Positions 5,959 through 13,435 of a DNA stretch of 22,356 nt are shown one piece after another. The stretch spans positions 1 through 22,356 of IMG/VR virus record IMGVR_UViG_3300017744_002330. One strand, 5' to 3'. The DNA comes from a virus. Every line of letters starts with the position of its first letter. Positions within the stretch are counted from its first letter, which is position 1. The notes beneath the pieces were generated by a model. The model did no database searches, was not told the DNA's origin, and was given only the letters and a program-made list of their open reading frames with translations. Both the position numbers and the translations under genes were made by a program.

Positions 5959-8490
5959 ATGATGAAATTCTATACTAATGTGTCTCGATATGGCAATATG
6001 ATTCTTTTACGAGGATATGACCATGGAAGACGAATTGAAAAGAAAGTCAAATACGAACCAATCCTTTTTACATCTACTAATCTTCCTACTAAGTGGAAAT
6101 CGCTTGATGGAAATCCTGTTGGTGTAGCAAATGCTGGTAAAAGATTCGAGTCTATGAGGACTGCAAACGAATATGTACAAGCAAACAAAGGAGTGTCTGG
6201 TAAGAAAATATACGGAAACACAAAGTACGTTCCAGCATTCATTAATGATTACTATCCTGGTAATATTGAATTCGATAGAAACAAAATCAATGTATCAACA
6301 ATCGATATTGAAGTTGCTTCTGACGACGGATTCCCTGAGCCTGAAAAAGCTGACCATAAGATTACCGCAATTTGTATGAAAAACAATATTGGTAATACTT
6401 ACTATGTCTGGGGCTTAGGTGATTATGATACTGACAAATCTTATATGAAAGACCACATGGTTGTATATCGTAAGTTTGACCGTGAAGATGATTTACTTAT
6501 TAACTTTATTACTCACTGGTCATCTCAACAATATTGTCCTGACGTCGTCACTGGTTGGAATTCAAGGTTCTTTGATATTCCATATCTTGTAAATAGAATC
6601 AATCGTATGCTTGGAGAAGCTTATGTCAAAAGACTTAGTCCTTGGGGAATGATTGATAGACAAGACGTAACTAAGATGGGAAGGACTCAAACTGCTTATG
6701 AACTTAAAGGTATATCTCAACTTGATTACCTTGACCTATTTAAGAAGTTTGGCTATTCGTATGGTCCACAAGAATCATACAAACTCGACAACATTGCTCA
6801 TGTCGTGCTTGGAGAAAAGAAACTATCTTACGATGAGTATTCGAATCTCCATACTCTTTACAAACACAATCATCAAAAGTTTATCGATTATAATATTAAA
6901 GACGTTGAGCTTGTCGATAAAATCGAAGATAAACTTGGATTGATTACTCTTTGCATGACGATGGCTTATAAAGCTGGAGTTAACTATAACGATACATTTG
7001 GTACTACAATGATATGGGATACGATTATCTATCGAAGATTATTCGCTAACAATATTGCTATACCATTTGTTGAAGATAAAACTAAATCAAACTATCCAGG
7101 TGGCTTTGTTAAAGACCCACAAGTAGGAATACATGATAATGTTGTTTCGTTTGACTTAAACTCTCTTTATCCTTCAATCATTATGCAATACAATATGTCG
7201 CCAGAAACAATTGCAAATGGAGAGATTACTCAGTTCGATATCGATGATGCAATCACTTCGCATAAAATGTCTTCTAATAGAGGTAAAGCTCTTGCAGCAA
7301 ATGGTCAATATTTCAATGTAGATAAGCCAGGCATAATCCCATTCATCATCGATGAAATGTACAAAGAGCGTGTAGGGATTAAAAAAGAAATGATTAACGC
7401 TCAAAAACAAAAAGAACAGGTAGATAAAAATGACAAACAAAAACTATATCAAATCGAAAGAGACATTGCAATCGCAGAAAACAGACAAATGGCCATTAAG
7501 ATTTTACTCAATAGTCTTTATGGCGCTCTTGGCAATCGTTATTTCAGATTCTTTGACCAGAGGATTGCTGAAGCCATTACCCTTACCGGACAACTTACAA
7601 TTCGATGGGCCGAATTTTCACTTAACACCTATCTTAACAGAGTGCTTAAACCTGCAAAATGGAAAGACTATGTTATTGCCATCGACACAGACTCGTTGTA
7701 TGTATGCCTAGATGATTTTGTACAGAAGTTTAAACCTGAAAACAAAATCGATTTCCTAGACAAAATTGCCAGTGAAGCATTAGAACCTGAGCTTGCAAAG
7801 TCATACGACCAACTGTATAAATATCTTGGCGGTGTAGATAATCGTATGGTTATGAAACGTGAAGCAATCGCTGACCGTGCGCTTTGGACTGCAAAGAAAA
7901 GATATATTATGAATGTACATGATAACGAAGGTGTAAGATATAAAGAACCAAAGCTTAAAATTATGGGTATTGAAGCCATTAAGTCTTCTACACCTGAACC
8001 ATGTCGTGACGCTCTTAAAAATATATTCAAAGTCATTATGAAAGAAGATGAAAGAACAGTACAAGAAGCTATTGAACAGTTCAAAAACTATTTCAAAACT
8101 CTTGACCCTGACCAAATCGCATTTCCTCGTGGAGTAACTCAAGTTAAGAAGTTTCAAGATAGAAATTCGTTGTATAAAAAAGGTACACCCATTCACGTTC
8201 GTGGCTCGATACTCTATAACAAACTGATTGAAGACATGCAACTTAAAAAGAAATACGAGCTCATTAACAACGGCGAGAAGATTAAGTTCTTATATCTTCG
8301 CCAACCAAATTCAATTCATGAAAATGTTATTGCTTTTCCATCCTACCTCCCAGAGGAGTTTGGCTTAAGGAAATACATAGACCATGAGACTCAATTTCAA
8401 AAAACATTCCTTGACCCTATTGAACCAGTCTTGGAAGCAGTAGGTTGGTCTTCGAAAGAAGTAGCAAACCTTGAGGATTTTTTTGGATAA
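5959..8490 (+). CDS. 43: Family B DNA polymerase (T4 gp43)
   Basis: 843 residues (T4 gp43: 898) with all exonuclease and polymerase motifs. Exo I is DIE at 116-118, Exo II has D206 in GWNSRFFDIPYL, and Exo III has Y311 and D315 in YNIKDVELVD. Motif A is DLNSLYPSI from D399, motif B is KILLNSLYGALGN from K514, and motif C is DTDS at 576-579. It replicates the phage genome with gp45, gp44/62 and gp41. The C-terminus ends in LEDFFG, matching a clamp-binding tail like that of T4 gp43. Two consecutive ATGs (5959 and 5962) stand directly behind the promoter without a Shine-Dalgarno sequence; either could be the start. Upstream transcription is largely stopped by the terminator at 5870. Confidence 0.96.
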   Translation: MMKFYTNVSRYGNMILLRGYDHGRRIEKKVKYEPILFTSTNLPTKWKSLDGNPVGVANAGKRFESMRTANEYVQANKGVSGKKIYGNTKYVPAFINDYYPGNIEFDRNKINVSTIDIEVASDDGFPEPEKADHKITAICMKNNIGNTYYVWGLGDYDTDKSYMKDHMVVYRKFDREDDLLINFITHWSSQQYCPDVVTGWNSRFFDIPYLVNRINRMLGEAYVKRLSPWGMIDRQDVTKMGRTQTAYELKGISQLDYLDLFKKFGYSYGPQESYKLDNIAHVVLGEKKLSYDEYSNLHTLYKHNHQKFIDYNIKDVELVDKIEDKLGLITLCMTMAYKAGVNYNDTFGTTMIWDTIIYRRLFANNIAIPFVEDKTKSNYPGGFVKDPQVGIHDNVVSFDLNSLYPSIIMQYNMSPETIANGEITQFDIDDAITSHKMSSNRGKALAANGQYFNVDKPGIIPFIIDEMYKERVGIKKEMINAQKQKEQVDKNDKQKLYQIERDIAIAENRQMAIKILLNSLYGALGNRYFRFFDQRIAEAITLTGQLTIRWAEFSLNTYLNRVLKPAKWKDYVIAIDTDSLYVCLDDFVQKFKPENKIDFLDKIASEALEPELAKSYDQLYKYLGGVDNRMVMKREAIADRALWTAKKRYIMNVHDNEGVRYKEPKLKIMGIEAIKSSTPEPCRDALKNIFKVIMKEDERTVQEAIEQFKNYFKTLDPDQIAFPRGVTQVKKFQDRNSLYKKGTPIHVRGSILYNKLIEDMQLKKKYELINNGEKIKFLYLRQPNSIHENVIAFPSYLPEEFGLRKYIDHETQFQKTFLDPIEPVLEAVGWSSKEVANLEDFFG

Positions 8491-8495
8491 AAACG

Positions 8496-8524
8496 TTTAC
8501 ATTTACGTAAAAATGTGGTATAAT
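8496..8524 (+). promoter_or_regulatory. Sigma70-type promoter P4
   Basis: TTTACA (8496-8501), a 17-bp spacer and TATAAT (8519-8524). The extended -10 reads TGTGG instead of TATGG but keeps the TGn element. It lies 5 bp after the gp43 stop. It drives the run of closely packed genes from 8545 to 11941, with a leader of about 14 nt containing ATGGAGA. Confidence 0.82.
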
Positions 8525-8544
8525 AGACTAATATGGAGAAAAAT

Positions 8545-8823
8545 ATGAAATTAGTAAGACTATCCTCAGGAGAGGAAGTTATCGGTAAAGTAGTAGAGAA
8601 TGAAGATTCAATTACAATCACAGATGGATATTCACTTATTCCAGCTGGAGAAGGTAAGATTGGATTCATGCCGTTTATGGCTTATACAAAAGCTAAAGAT
8701 GGTATTACTATTGATAACAAATTTGTGCTATTCATCGTTGACCCAGTTGACCAAATCGTTGACCAGGTAAGAGAGATGGACAGTGGAATACAAGTAGCAT
8801 CAAGTAAAATAGTAGGTGTATAA
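8545..8823 (+). CDS. Sm/LSm-like small conserved phage protein
   Basis: A 92-residue strand-rich protein opening MKLVRLSSGEEVIGKVVENE, with a mid-section PAGEGKIGFMPFM and FVLFIVDPVDQIVDQV. This pattern matches a small protein found near gp43 in marine T4-like phages that looks like an Sm-type barrel. RNA or protein binding is a guess from the fold. GGAG at 8536-8539 supports the ATG at 8545 rather than the upstream in-frame ATG at 8533, which overlaps that ribosome-binding site. Its stop overlaps the next start (TAATG), so the pair is coupled. Confidence 0.75.
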   Translation: MKLVRLSSGEEVIGKVVENEDSITITDGYSLIPAGEGKIGFMPFMAYTKAKDGITIDNKFVLFIVDPVDQIVDQVREMDSGIQVASSKIVGV

Positions 8824-9230
8824 TGAATTGGGTAAAAGATATTCAAGACATGCAATACAAGTATGGTGTAAAGAAATGGATGCACGATAATCAAGATGAT
8901 GCAGAAAAGCTACGTAGCTATTTAGAATTCAGGATTAAATTCATAAGAGAAGAACTTATGGAAACTGAAGCAGCATTAACTAACGACGATGCAGAAGAAA
9001 TCGTCGATGGTCTTATCGATATTTGTGTAGTTGCTATTGGTACTCTTGACGCATTTGGCGTCGACCCATACAAAGCTTGGGATGAAGTACTTAAAGCAAA
9101 CTTAAATAAAACAGTAGGAGTAAAACCTGAAAGACCCAATCCACTAGGATTGCCGGACCTAATCAAACCAGAAGGTTGGGAAGGTCCAAGTCATGAAGGA
9201 AATCATGGTAAGTTTAACAATATTCGATAG
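8823..9230 (+). CDS. MazG-like nucleotide pyrophosphohydrolase
   Basis: 135 residues with the all-alpha NTP pyrophosphatase pattern: E44-x-x-E47 in the helix FIREELMETEAAL and E59-x-x-D62 in EEIVDGLIDICVVAIGT. These acidic residues bind metal in the MazG and PRA-PH families. Then comes a GVDPYKAWDEVLKANLNK segment, typical of phage members, where an N-K pair helps bind substrate. Family members hydrolyse NTPs or dNTPs to monophosphates. T4 gp56 (dCTPase/dUTPase) is also an all-alpha enzyme, and a phage with gp42 needs such an activity, so this could be its counterpart; that is inference. Coupled to the gene before. Confidence 0.8.
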   Translation: MNWVKDIQDMQYKYGVKKWMHDNQDDAEKLRSYLEFRIKFIREELMETEAALTNDDAEEIVDGLIDICVVAIGTLDAFGVDPYKAWDEVLKANLNKTVGVKPERPNPLGLPDLIKPEGWEGPSHEGNHGKFNNIR

Positions 9231-10122
9231 TATATACGACAACAAAACAGATAAGCGTATGGATTACAATAGTTTCGACGAGTTCGAGGCTATTCTCTAT
9301 AAGCTTTCTGAGTCGACTAAATATCCTACAAAGAAAGATGCTCCGCTTTTAAGTCCTGCAATATATCAAACTGGTACTACTCGTGCAAATGATAATGTCG
9401 TAGGTTGGGCTGGCTTTGGTATTCTTGATATTGATGATTATAGCGGTGATATGAAAGATATTGAATCAAAGTATGATAAGTATCGTTATGTATGTTATTC
9501 AACAGCATCATCTACAGTTGAGTCGCCAAAGTTTAGACTTGTCTTTCCATTAACTGATGTCGTTAACAAAGAAGACATTAAGCATTTTTGGTATGCTTTA
9601 AACAAAGAGATTGGCGATATTGCTGATGCTCAAACCAAAGACCTAAGCAGAATGTATTATGTTCCTGCTAAATATAAAAACAGTTTTAACTTCATATTCT
9701 CTCATGATGGAGATACTATGGACCCACATAAACTTATGGAACAATATCCATACGTTAAACCTAATCAAACAATGTTCGATCGATTTCCTGAAGCAATACA
9801 AAAAGCTTTACTTGAAAGAAAAAGAAACGAATTAAACAATACAAATTATACATGGACATCATATCGTGATTGTCCTTTCGTTAATAAGAAACAAGTTGAT
9901 GAATATAAAGTAATCAATGGAACTGGCTGGTATGCAAAAATGTATCAAATCATGTTAACAACAGCTGGCAATGCTCATAGTAAAGGATATCCAATTACAC
10001 CAAAAGAAATCGAATATATCTGTAGAGATTTAGATACTGATACAGGTGGTTGGTATAATAAAAGAGATTTAGAAAAAGAAGCTGCACGAGCTATCGAATT
10101 CGTGTTTAAAAATAACATATAG
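9205..10122 (+). CDS. Primase-polymerase (AEP-like) domain protein
   Basis: 305 residues. An acidic metal-binding motif, GFGILDIDDYSGD with D75 and D77, is followed by CYSTASSTVESPKFRLVFPL at about 97-116. That arrangement is typical of the archaeo-eukaryotic primase/PrimPol group found in phages and plasmids. SRMYYVPAKY follows, and the C-terminal third is a charged helical region. A role in priming or repair synthesis is plausible; the T4 primase gp61 is not in this window. ATG at 9205 has AAGGA 4 nt upstream; ATG at 9193 (four residues longer) has AAGG about 8 nt upstream. I prefer 9205 because TIFDSIYDN then sits near the N-terminus, as in similar phage proteins. The start overlaps the MazG-like gene. 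Confidence 0.65.
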   Translation: MVSLTIFDSIYDNKTDKRMDYNSFDEFEAILYKLSESTKYPTKKDAPLLSPAIYQTGTTRANDNVVGWAGFGILDIDDYSGDMKDIESKYDKYRYVCYSTASSTVESPKFRLVFPLTDVVNKEDIKHFWYALNKEIGDIADAQTKDLSRMYYVPAKYKNSFNFIFSHDGDTMDPHKLMEQYPYVKPNQTMFDRFPEAIQKALLERKRNELNNTNYTWTSYRDCPFVNKKQVDEYKVINGTGWYAKMYQIMLTTAGNAHSKGYPITPKEIEYICRDLDTDTGGWYNKRDLEKEAARAIEFVFKNNI

Positions 10123-10130
10123 GAGTTAAT

Positions 10131-10325
10131 ATGACAGAAAGAGAAGTATACCATCAATATCAAAAAGGTAATAGAATGGCAAAGGTATATAAAACAAAAC
10201 TAGGGTTTGAAGTTGATTTAATTGAAGGCACTGATTTTCATGCAACAAGAAAAGTCCACAATCATTCAGAAAGATATGCTGAGAATACAGCAGAAAATTG
10301 GGTAGAAGGTATTATTAATGAATAA
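10131..10325 (+). CDS. Small conserved hypothetical protein
   Basis: 64 residues with AGGAG 5 nt before the ATG. The C-terminal part, KVHNHSERYAENTAENWVEGII, is a pattern I recognise from small proteins of other marine T4-like phages, without any function attached. The N-terminal part is basic and strand-like. An internal Met (MAKVYKTKLGFEV) at residue 16 could also start the protein and would align better with short homologues, but it lacks a good Shine-Dalgarno. The end overlaps the SleB-like gene. Confidence 0.6.
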   Translation: MTEREVYHQYQKGNRMAKVYKTKLGFEVDLIEGTDFHATRKVHNHSERYAENTAENWVEGIINE

Positions 10326-10839
10326 AAATACGCACCCGTTTAAAGCGTTTTTATATGGCATGGGATTTGGAGCGTTGTTAATGTTTATATTGTTACTACC
10401 AGGCCAATTAAAAGCAAGTGATGCTAACAATGATATTTATTGTATGGCTCAAAACATATACTTTGAAGCTGGCAATCAGCCATTAGCTGGAAAAGTTGCA
10501 GTAGCTCATGTAGTACTTAATAGATTAGAACATATGAATTATCCAACTTCAATTTGTGGAGTTATATACCAAGCAAAATTAAAACAAAATTGGAAAGGTA
10601 ATATGGTGCCAATACTGCATCAATGCCAATTCAGTTGGTACTGTGATGGAAAATCTGACGACCCAGTAGATAGTCCAACATGGTTAAAATCTCTACACAT
10701 TGCGAGAGATGTAATACAAGGAGCTTATCCGGATATTACAGAGGGGTCAACACATTATCATAACGATAGTGTTTATCCTTATTGGGCTGAATCGCTAAAT
10801 GAAACAGTCTATATTAATAATCACATATTCTACAAATAG
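10318..10839 (+). CDS. SleB-type cell wall hydrolase with N-terminal signal or anchor
   Basis: 173 residues with a Hydrolase_2/SleB domain. MAQNIYFEAGNQPLAGKVAVAHVV carries the catalytic Glu (E50), followed by the family's LNRLEHMNYPTSICGVIYQ and a C-terminal THYHNDSVYPYWAES block. The family cleaves peptidoglycan and serves as endolysin in many marine T4-like phages. Residues 11-28 form a hydrophobic span after basic residues, followed by QLKAS, so the enzyme is either exported through Sec or held as a signal-anchor. The start overlaps the preceding gene by 8 bases. A DUF805 membrane protein follows 9 bases later. Confidence 0.82.
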   Translation: MNKNTHPFKAFLYGMGFGALLMFILLLPGQLKASDANNDIYCMAQNIYFEAGNQPLAGKVAVAHVVLNRLEHMNYPTSICGVIYQAKLKQNWKGNMVPILHQCQFSWYCDGKSDDPVDSPTWLKSLHIARDVIQGAYPDITEGSTHYHNDSVYPYWAESLNETVYINNHIFYK

Positions 10840-10848
10840 GAGAGAAAT

Positions 10849-11259
10849 ATGCATTTCATGAAAATAATGAAAACGGTGTTGGTCACAAGAGCAACAGATT
10901 TTAACAGCAGAAGCGACAGACCAGAATTTTGGTGGTTTACTTTATATGCAACTATAGTGGCAGGACTGCTTATGTTAGTCGATAACTTTGTCATCGGTAA
11001 AACATTCTTTAGTATTGTTGACCCATTTAGTGATAATCATGAAAGTGGAATATTAGTATTTCTATTTTTAATTGGAACACTAATTCAAAGTATATCTTTA
11101 ACAGCAAGAAGATTACATGATAGAGGTCATAGTGGTTGGTGGCAATTATTGTTTGTCGTACCAGGACTAAACTTTATACCTTTATATTGGTCAGTAAGAC
11201 AAGCTAAAGATGTGCCAGAAGCGCTTAAATACAAAAACCCATACGGAAAAAGAACATGA
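10849..11259 (+). CDS. DUF805-family inner membrane protein
   Basis: 136 residues. The box SLTARRLHDRGHSGWWQLL is the hallmark of DUF805 proteins (YhaH/YhaI-like inner membrane proteins of bacteria). Three hydrophobic segments are visible, at about residues 28-50, 67-86 and 96-114. Before the first is the typical RxDRPEFWWF motif. AGGAGA precedes the ATG. The family has no established biochemical role. Lying directly after the peptidoglycan hydrolase, it may act in membrane disruption or envelope change, or be a host-derived gene. A second in-frame ATG at residue 4 could also be used. Confidence 0.85.
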   Translation: MHFMKIMKTVLVTRATDFNSRSDRPEFWWFTLYATIVAGLLMLVDNFVIGKTFFSIVDPFSDNHESGILVFLFLIGTLIQSISLTARRLHDRGHSGWWQLLFVVPGLNFIPLYWSVRQAKDVPEALKYKNPYGKRT

Positions 11260-11519
11260 AAATGATAGGAAACAATGTACTTATCAGTGAAGTGCAAAAA
11301 GATAATACATCAGCTGGCGGTATTATACTTACCGATACAATTGACAAAGCAAGTAAACCAGGACTAGTTTTAGCTGTAAGTACAGAAGCTCTTGGTCCAT
11401 TAATGTCAGGTCAAAGAGTATTTTTAGATTGGTCAAAATCAATGCCAGTAAATGTCGATGGAAAGGCTGCTGTTATTATTGATGCTGAACATATAAAAGC
11501 AATTATATCAGAAGAATAA
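11256..11519 (+). CDS. GroES-like co-chaperonin (gp31 counterpart)
   Basis: 87 residues with a Cpn10 fold. NNVLISEVQ leads into a mobile-loop segment at about residues 15-32 (SAGGIILTDT). Its I23-I24-L25 corresponds to the I-V-L tripeptide of GroES that docks on GroEL. Then PGLVLAVS, a GQRVFLDWS strand and a C-terminal IDAEHIKAI follow. T4 gp31 replaces GroES for folding of the major capsid protein gp23; this smaller protein is sequence-recognisable as Cpn10, unlike T4 gp31. The ATG overlaps the DUF805 stop (ATGA). Another ATG two codons on is possible. The Shine-Dalgarno is weak, suggesting coupling. Confidence 0.85.
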   Translation: MKMIGNNVLISEVQKDNTSAGGIILTDTIDKASKPGLVLAVSTEALGPLMSGQRVFLDWSKSMPVNVDGKAAVIIDAEHIKAIISEE

Positions 11520-11521
11520 TT

Positions 11522-11941
11522 ATGGTAACTAAAAAAGAAAAGATGGGTGACATAGGCGAAAAGCTTGTGTTTGAGTATTACAATGGTACACAAAGTACGT
11601 ATAAGTATGATAGTGAAAAGGATGGAATGATTGGTAAAGAAACTGCAGAAGTTAAGACGCAAAATCGACATCCATTTGGTTATTTTACAGTTAACACTGC
11701 TTGGAAAAACCAAGCCAAGAAATGTAAATCTGTTGACCGTCTTTTCTTTGTTGAGTATGATAATTCTCCTGACGCAATGTTATGGGAATGTACTGATAGA
11801 GAAGACACTACAATGATAACAACTAAGAATGGCAGAAAAATGGAAGGTTGGCCAATTAGTAAAATGAAACTTATAACAACCTTTCCAGGCAAAGGCGATG
11901 AACTACGTAAACATACAAGTAGTAAAATATTTAAAAAATAA
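11522..11941 (+). CDS. PD-(D/E)XK-like nuclease candidate
   Basis: 139 residues. GDIGEKLVFEYY (helix with Glu13), then D34 in SEKDGMIG, E43-V-K45 in TAEVKTQ, and KNQAKKCKSVDRLFFVEYD follow the order expected for a restriction-endonuclease-like fold: helix Glu, D, E-x-K, helix Gln. The assignment is from this motif order only. It could act in recombination, host DNA degradation or DNA processing. The start follows the co-chaperonin stop by 2 bases with little Shine-Dalgarno. The stop lies 3 bp before the next -35, so it ends the P4 transcription unit. Confidence 0.6.
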   Translation: MVTKKEKMGDIGEKLVFEYYNGTQSTYKYDSEKDGMIGKETAEVKTQNRHPFGYFTVNTAWKNQAKKCKSVDRLFFVEYDNSPDAMLWECTDREDTTMITTKNGRKMEGWPISKMKLITTFPGKGDELRKHTSSKIFKK

Positions 11942-11944
11942 ACC

Positions 11945-11973
11945 TTTACATTTATGCCAAAGTATGGTATAAT
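11945..11973 (+). promoter_or_regulatory. Sigma70-type promoter P5 (modification operon)
   Basis: TTTACA (11945-11950), a 17-bp spacer and TATAAT (11968-11973) with extended -10 TATGG. The leader of about 23 nt ends in TTATGGAGACATT before the ATG at 12003. It is the only clear promoter for the seven genes up to 16530. Confidence 0.85.
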
Positions 11974-12002
11974 AGATATATTAAATAAATTATGGAGACA
12001 TT

Positions 12003-12335
12003 ATGAAAGAAAGCTTAAGAGTCCTGCAAGAATGCGCAGAACTACAAACTAAAAAATCTCAAGACTATCAAAGTTCTGAATCAACAGTAGTACAAGCAAT
12101 GCATTATAGACGTGGCATTGATACGATTCATGATATTATTCTTGGTAAAATGATGAGAGCAACTTCATTGCTTGAATCAGCTGATGACCCAAACTTCGAA
12201 AGCATTGAAGATACTTACAAAGACATGATTAACTATTGTTCTTTTGCAGTTGCTTATGCTCGTGGTAAAATGGAAGGTCAAGACCCGCAAAGAGATATGT
12301 TTAATAACAAGGTGACAAATGTATCAAGTGAATAG
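12003..12335 (+). CDS. Nmad1-like (DUF1599) protein
   Basis: 110 residues, all helical. KKSQDYQ, then IHDIILGKMMRATSLL and FESIEDTYKDMINYCSFAVAY match the DUF1599 group, also named nucleotide modification associated domain 1. Several phage members lie beside base-modification genes. The family's molecular role is not firmly known; substrate binding or nucleotide hydrolysis is suspected. GGAG lies 6 nt before the ATG. Its last 17 bases overlap gp42, so the two are probably translated together, which fits a shared role in the nucleotide pool or in DNA modification. Confidence 0.65.
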   Translation: MKESLRVLQECAELQTKKSQDYQSSESTVVQAMHYRRGIDTIHDIILGKMMRATSLLESADDPNFESIEDTYKDMINYCSFAVAYARGKMEGQDPQRDMFNNKVTNVSSE

Positions 12336-13005
12336 TACAGCAGATATTGCAGAAGTATTTAAGAAACATCTTAAAGCTGGTAACTTTGTTAAAGACAAAA
12401 CTGGTGTAGATACTATAGAAGTTATTGGTGCTTCTTTTGTTGCTGATAAACCAGCAATATTTGGTACGCCAAATCAAGATTATATTCAAGCCGAACTAGA
12501 TTGGTATGAATCATGTTCTACTAATATAACAGATATCTATCCTGAAGGAGATAAAGAACCACCTCAAGCTTGGCAGTATACTGCTAATGTTCATGGTGAA
12601 ATCAATTCTAATTATGGTCATCTTATATTCAGTAAAACATACCATAGACAATACAATCAAGTTCTTAAAGAATTAAGCGAGGTTAATCCAGATTCTCGTA
12701 GAGCATCAATGATATATCAAAGACCAAGTATATGGCGTGAATATAAAGAAAATGGTAAGAATGATTTTATCTGTACTAATGCAGTGACTTATTATATTCG
12801 TGACGGATACTTACACGCTGCAGTTCAAATGAGAAGCAATGATGTTATGTTTGGATATAGAAATGATTATGCTTGGCAAAGATATGTACAAGAAAAACTA
12901 CAAAAAGATTTATATTTCAGTGGTGTTCATATCGAACTTGGTCATATGTATTGGCAAGTACAAAACCTTCATGTTTATGAGAGGCATTTCGATCTTGTTA
13001 AGTAA
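12319..13005 (+). CDS. 42: dCMP hydroxymethylase (T4 gp42)
   Basis: 228 residues, collinear with T4 gp42 (246): DKTGVDTIEVIGASFVADKP, GEINSNYG, PDSRRASMIYQRPS and NLHVYERHF. It transfers a one-carbon unit from methylene-tetrahydrofolate to dCMP, giving 5-hydroxymethyl-dCMP. The catalytic Cys is C152 in DFICTNAV (T4 C148). D183 in RSNDVMFGYRNDYA corresponds to T4 D179, which replaces the Asn of thymidylate synthase and marks dCMP over dUMP use. Both are shifted by four residues, so the alignment is consistent. The C-terminus stops soon after HVYERHF, about 20 residues short of T4. It overlaps both neighbours. Start: AAGGTGAC upstream. Confidence 0.93.
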   Translation: MYQVNSTADIAEVFKKHLKAGNFVKDKTGVDTIEVIGASFVADKPAIFGTPNQDYIQAELDWYESCSTNITDIYPEGDKEPPQAWQYTANVHGEINSNYGHLIFSKTYHRQYNQVLKELSEVNPDSRRASMIYQRPSIWREYKENGKNDFICTNAVTYYIRDGYLHAAVQMRSNDVMFGYRNDYAWQRYVQEKLQKDLYFSGVHIELGHMYWQVQNLHVYERHFDLVK

Positions 13006-13435
13006 GTGGGATAAAAGATTTCTTGATATAGCTAAATCTGTATCAACCTGGAGTAAAGACCCAAGTAGAAAAATTGGAGCTATCGCTGTAAGAAATAGAA
13101 AAATATTGTCTACAGGATATAATGGGTTTCCTAAAGGTATAGAAGATACTGAAGAAAGATACAATAAAAGAGAAATTAAGTATCAATATGTTGTACATGC
13201 TGAAATGAACTGTATATATAATGCAGCAGAAAATGGTATATCATTAAAAGATTCTACATTATACATTTATGGTTTACCAGTATGTGGAGATTGTTCATTA
13301 GGAATAATACAAGCAGGAGTATTAAGAGTTGTTGCAGTCTCTCAAGATACTCCAGATAGATGGAAAACTGCAATAGGTAAAACAGATGAAATATTTAAAG
13401 AGGCAGGAGTAGAATATGAATTCACAGAAGTTTGA
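12995..13435 (+). CDS. cd: dCMP deaminase
   Basis: 146 residues of the zinc-dependent deaminase fold. H68-A-E70 in VVHAEMNCIYNAA and P95-V-C97-G-D-C100 provide the zinc ligands (H68, C97, C100) and the catalytic Glu (E70). STGYNGFPKGIED is the family's substrate loop. It converts dCMP to dUMP and feeds dTMP synthesis; T4 has the same enzyme. The start is TTG at 12995, with AGAGG 9 nt upstream, giving MLSKWDKRF, the usual N-terminus of phage relatives. ATG at 12977 would add six residues but has no Shine-Dalgarno. It overlaps gp42 by 11 bases and the next gene by 20. Confidence 0.9.
   Translation: MLSKWDKRFLDIAKSVSTWSKDPSRKIGAIAVRNRKILSTGYNGFPKGIEDTEERYNKREIKYQYVVHAEMNCIYNAAENGISLKDSTLYIYGLPVCGDCSLGIIQAGVLRVVAVSQDTPDRWKTAIGKTDEIFKEAGVEYEFTEV

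Noticed and set aside
5970-8241. Long minus-strand ORFs opposite gp43
   Set aside because: They are antisense shadows of a strongly conserved polymerase gene, without plausible domains or ribosome-binding sites. The same applies to minus-strand ORFs elsewhere.
10045-10060. TTGGTATAAT inside the PrimPol-like gene
   Set aside because: There is no matching -35 and no gene start at a suitable distance that needs it.
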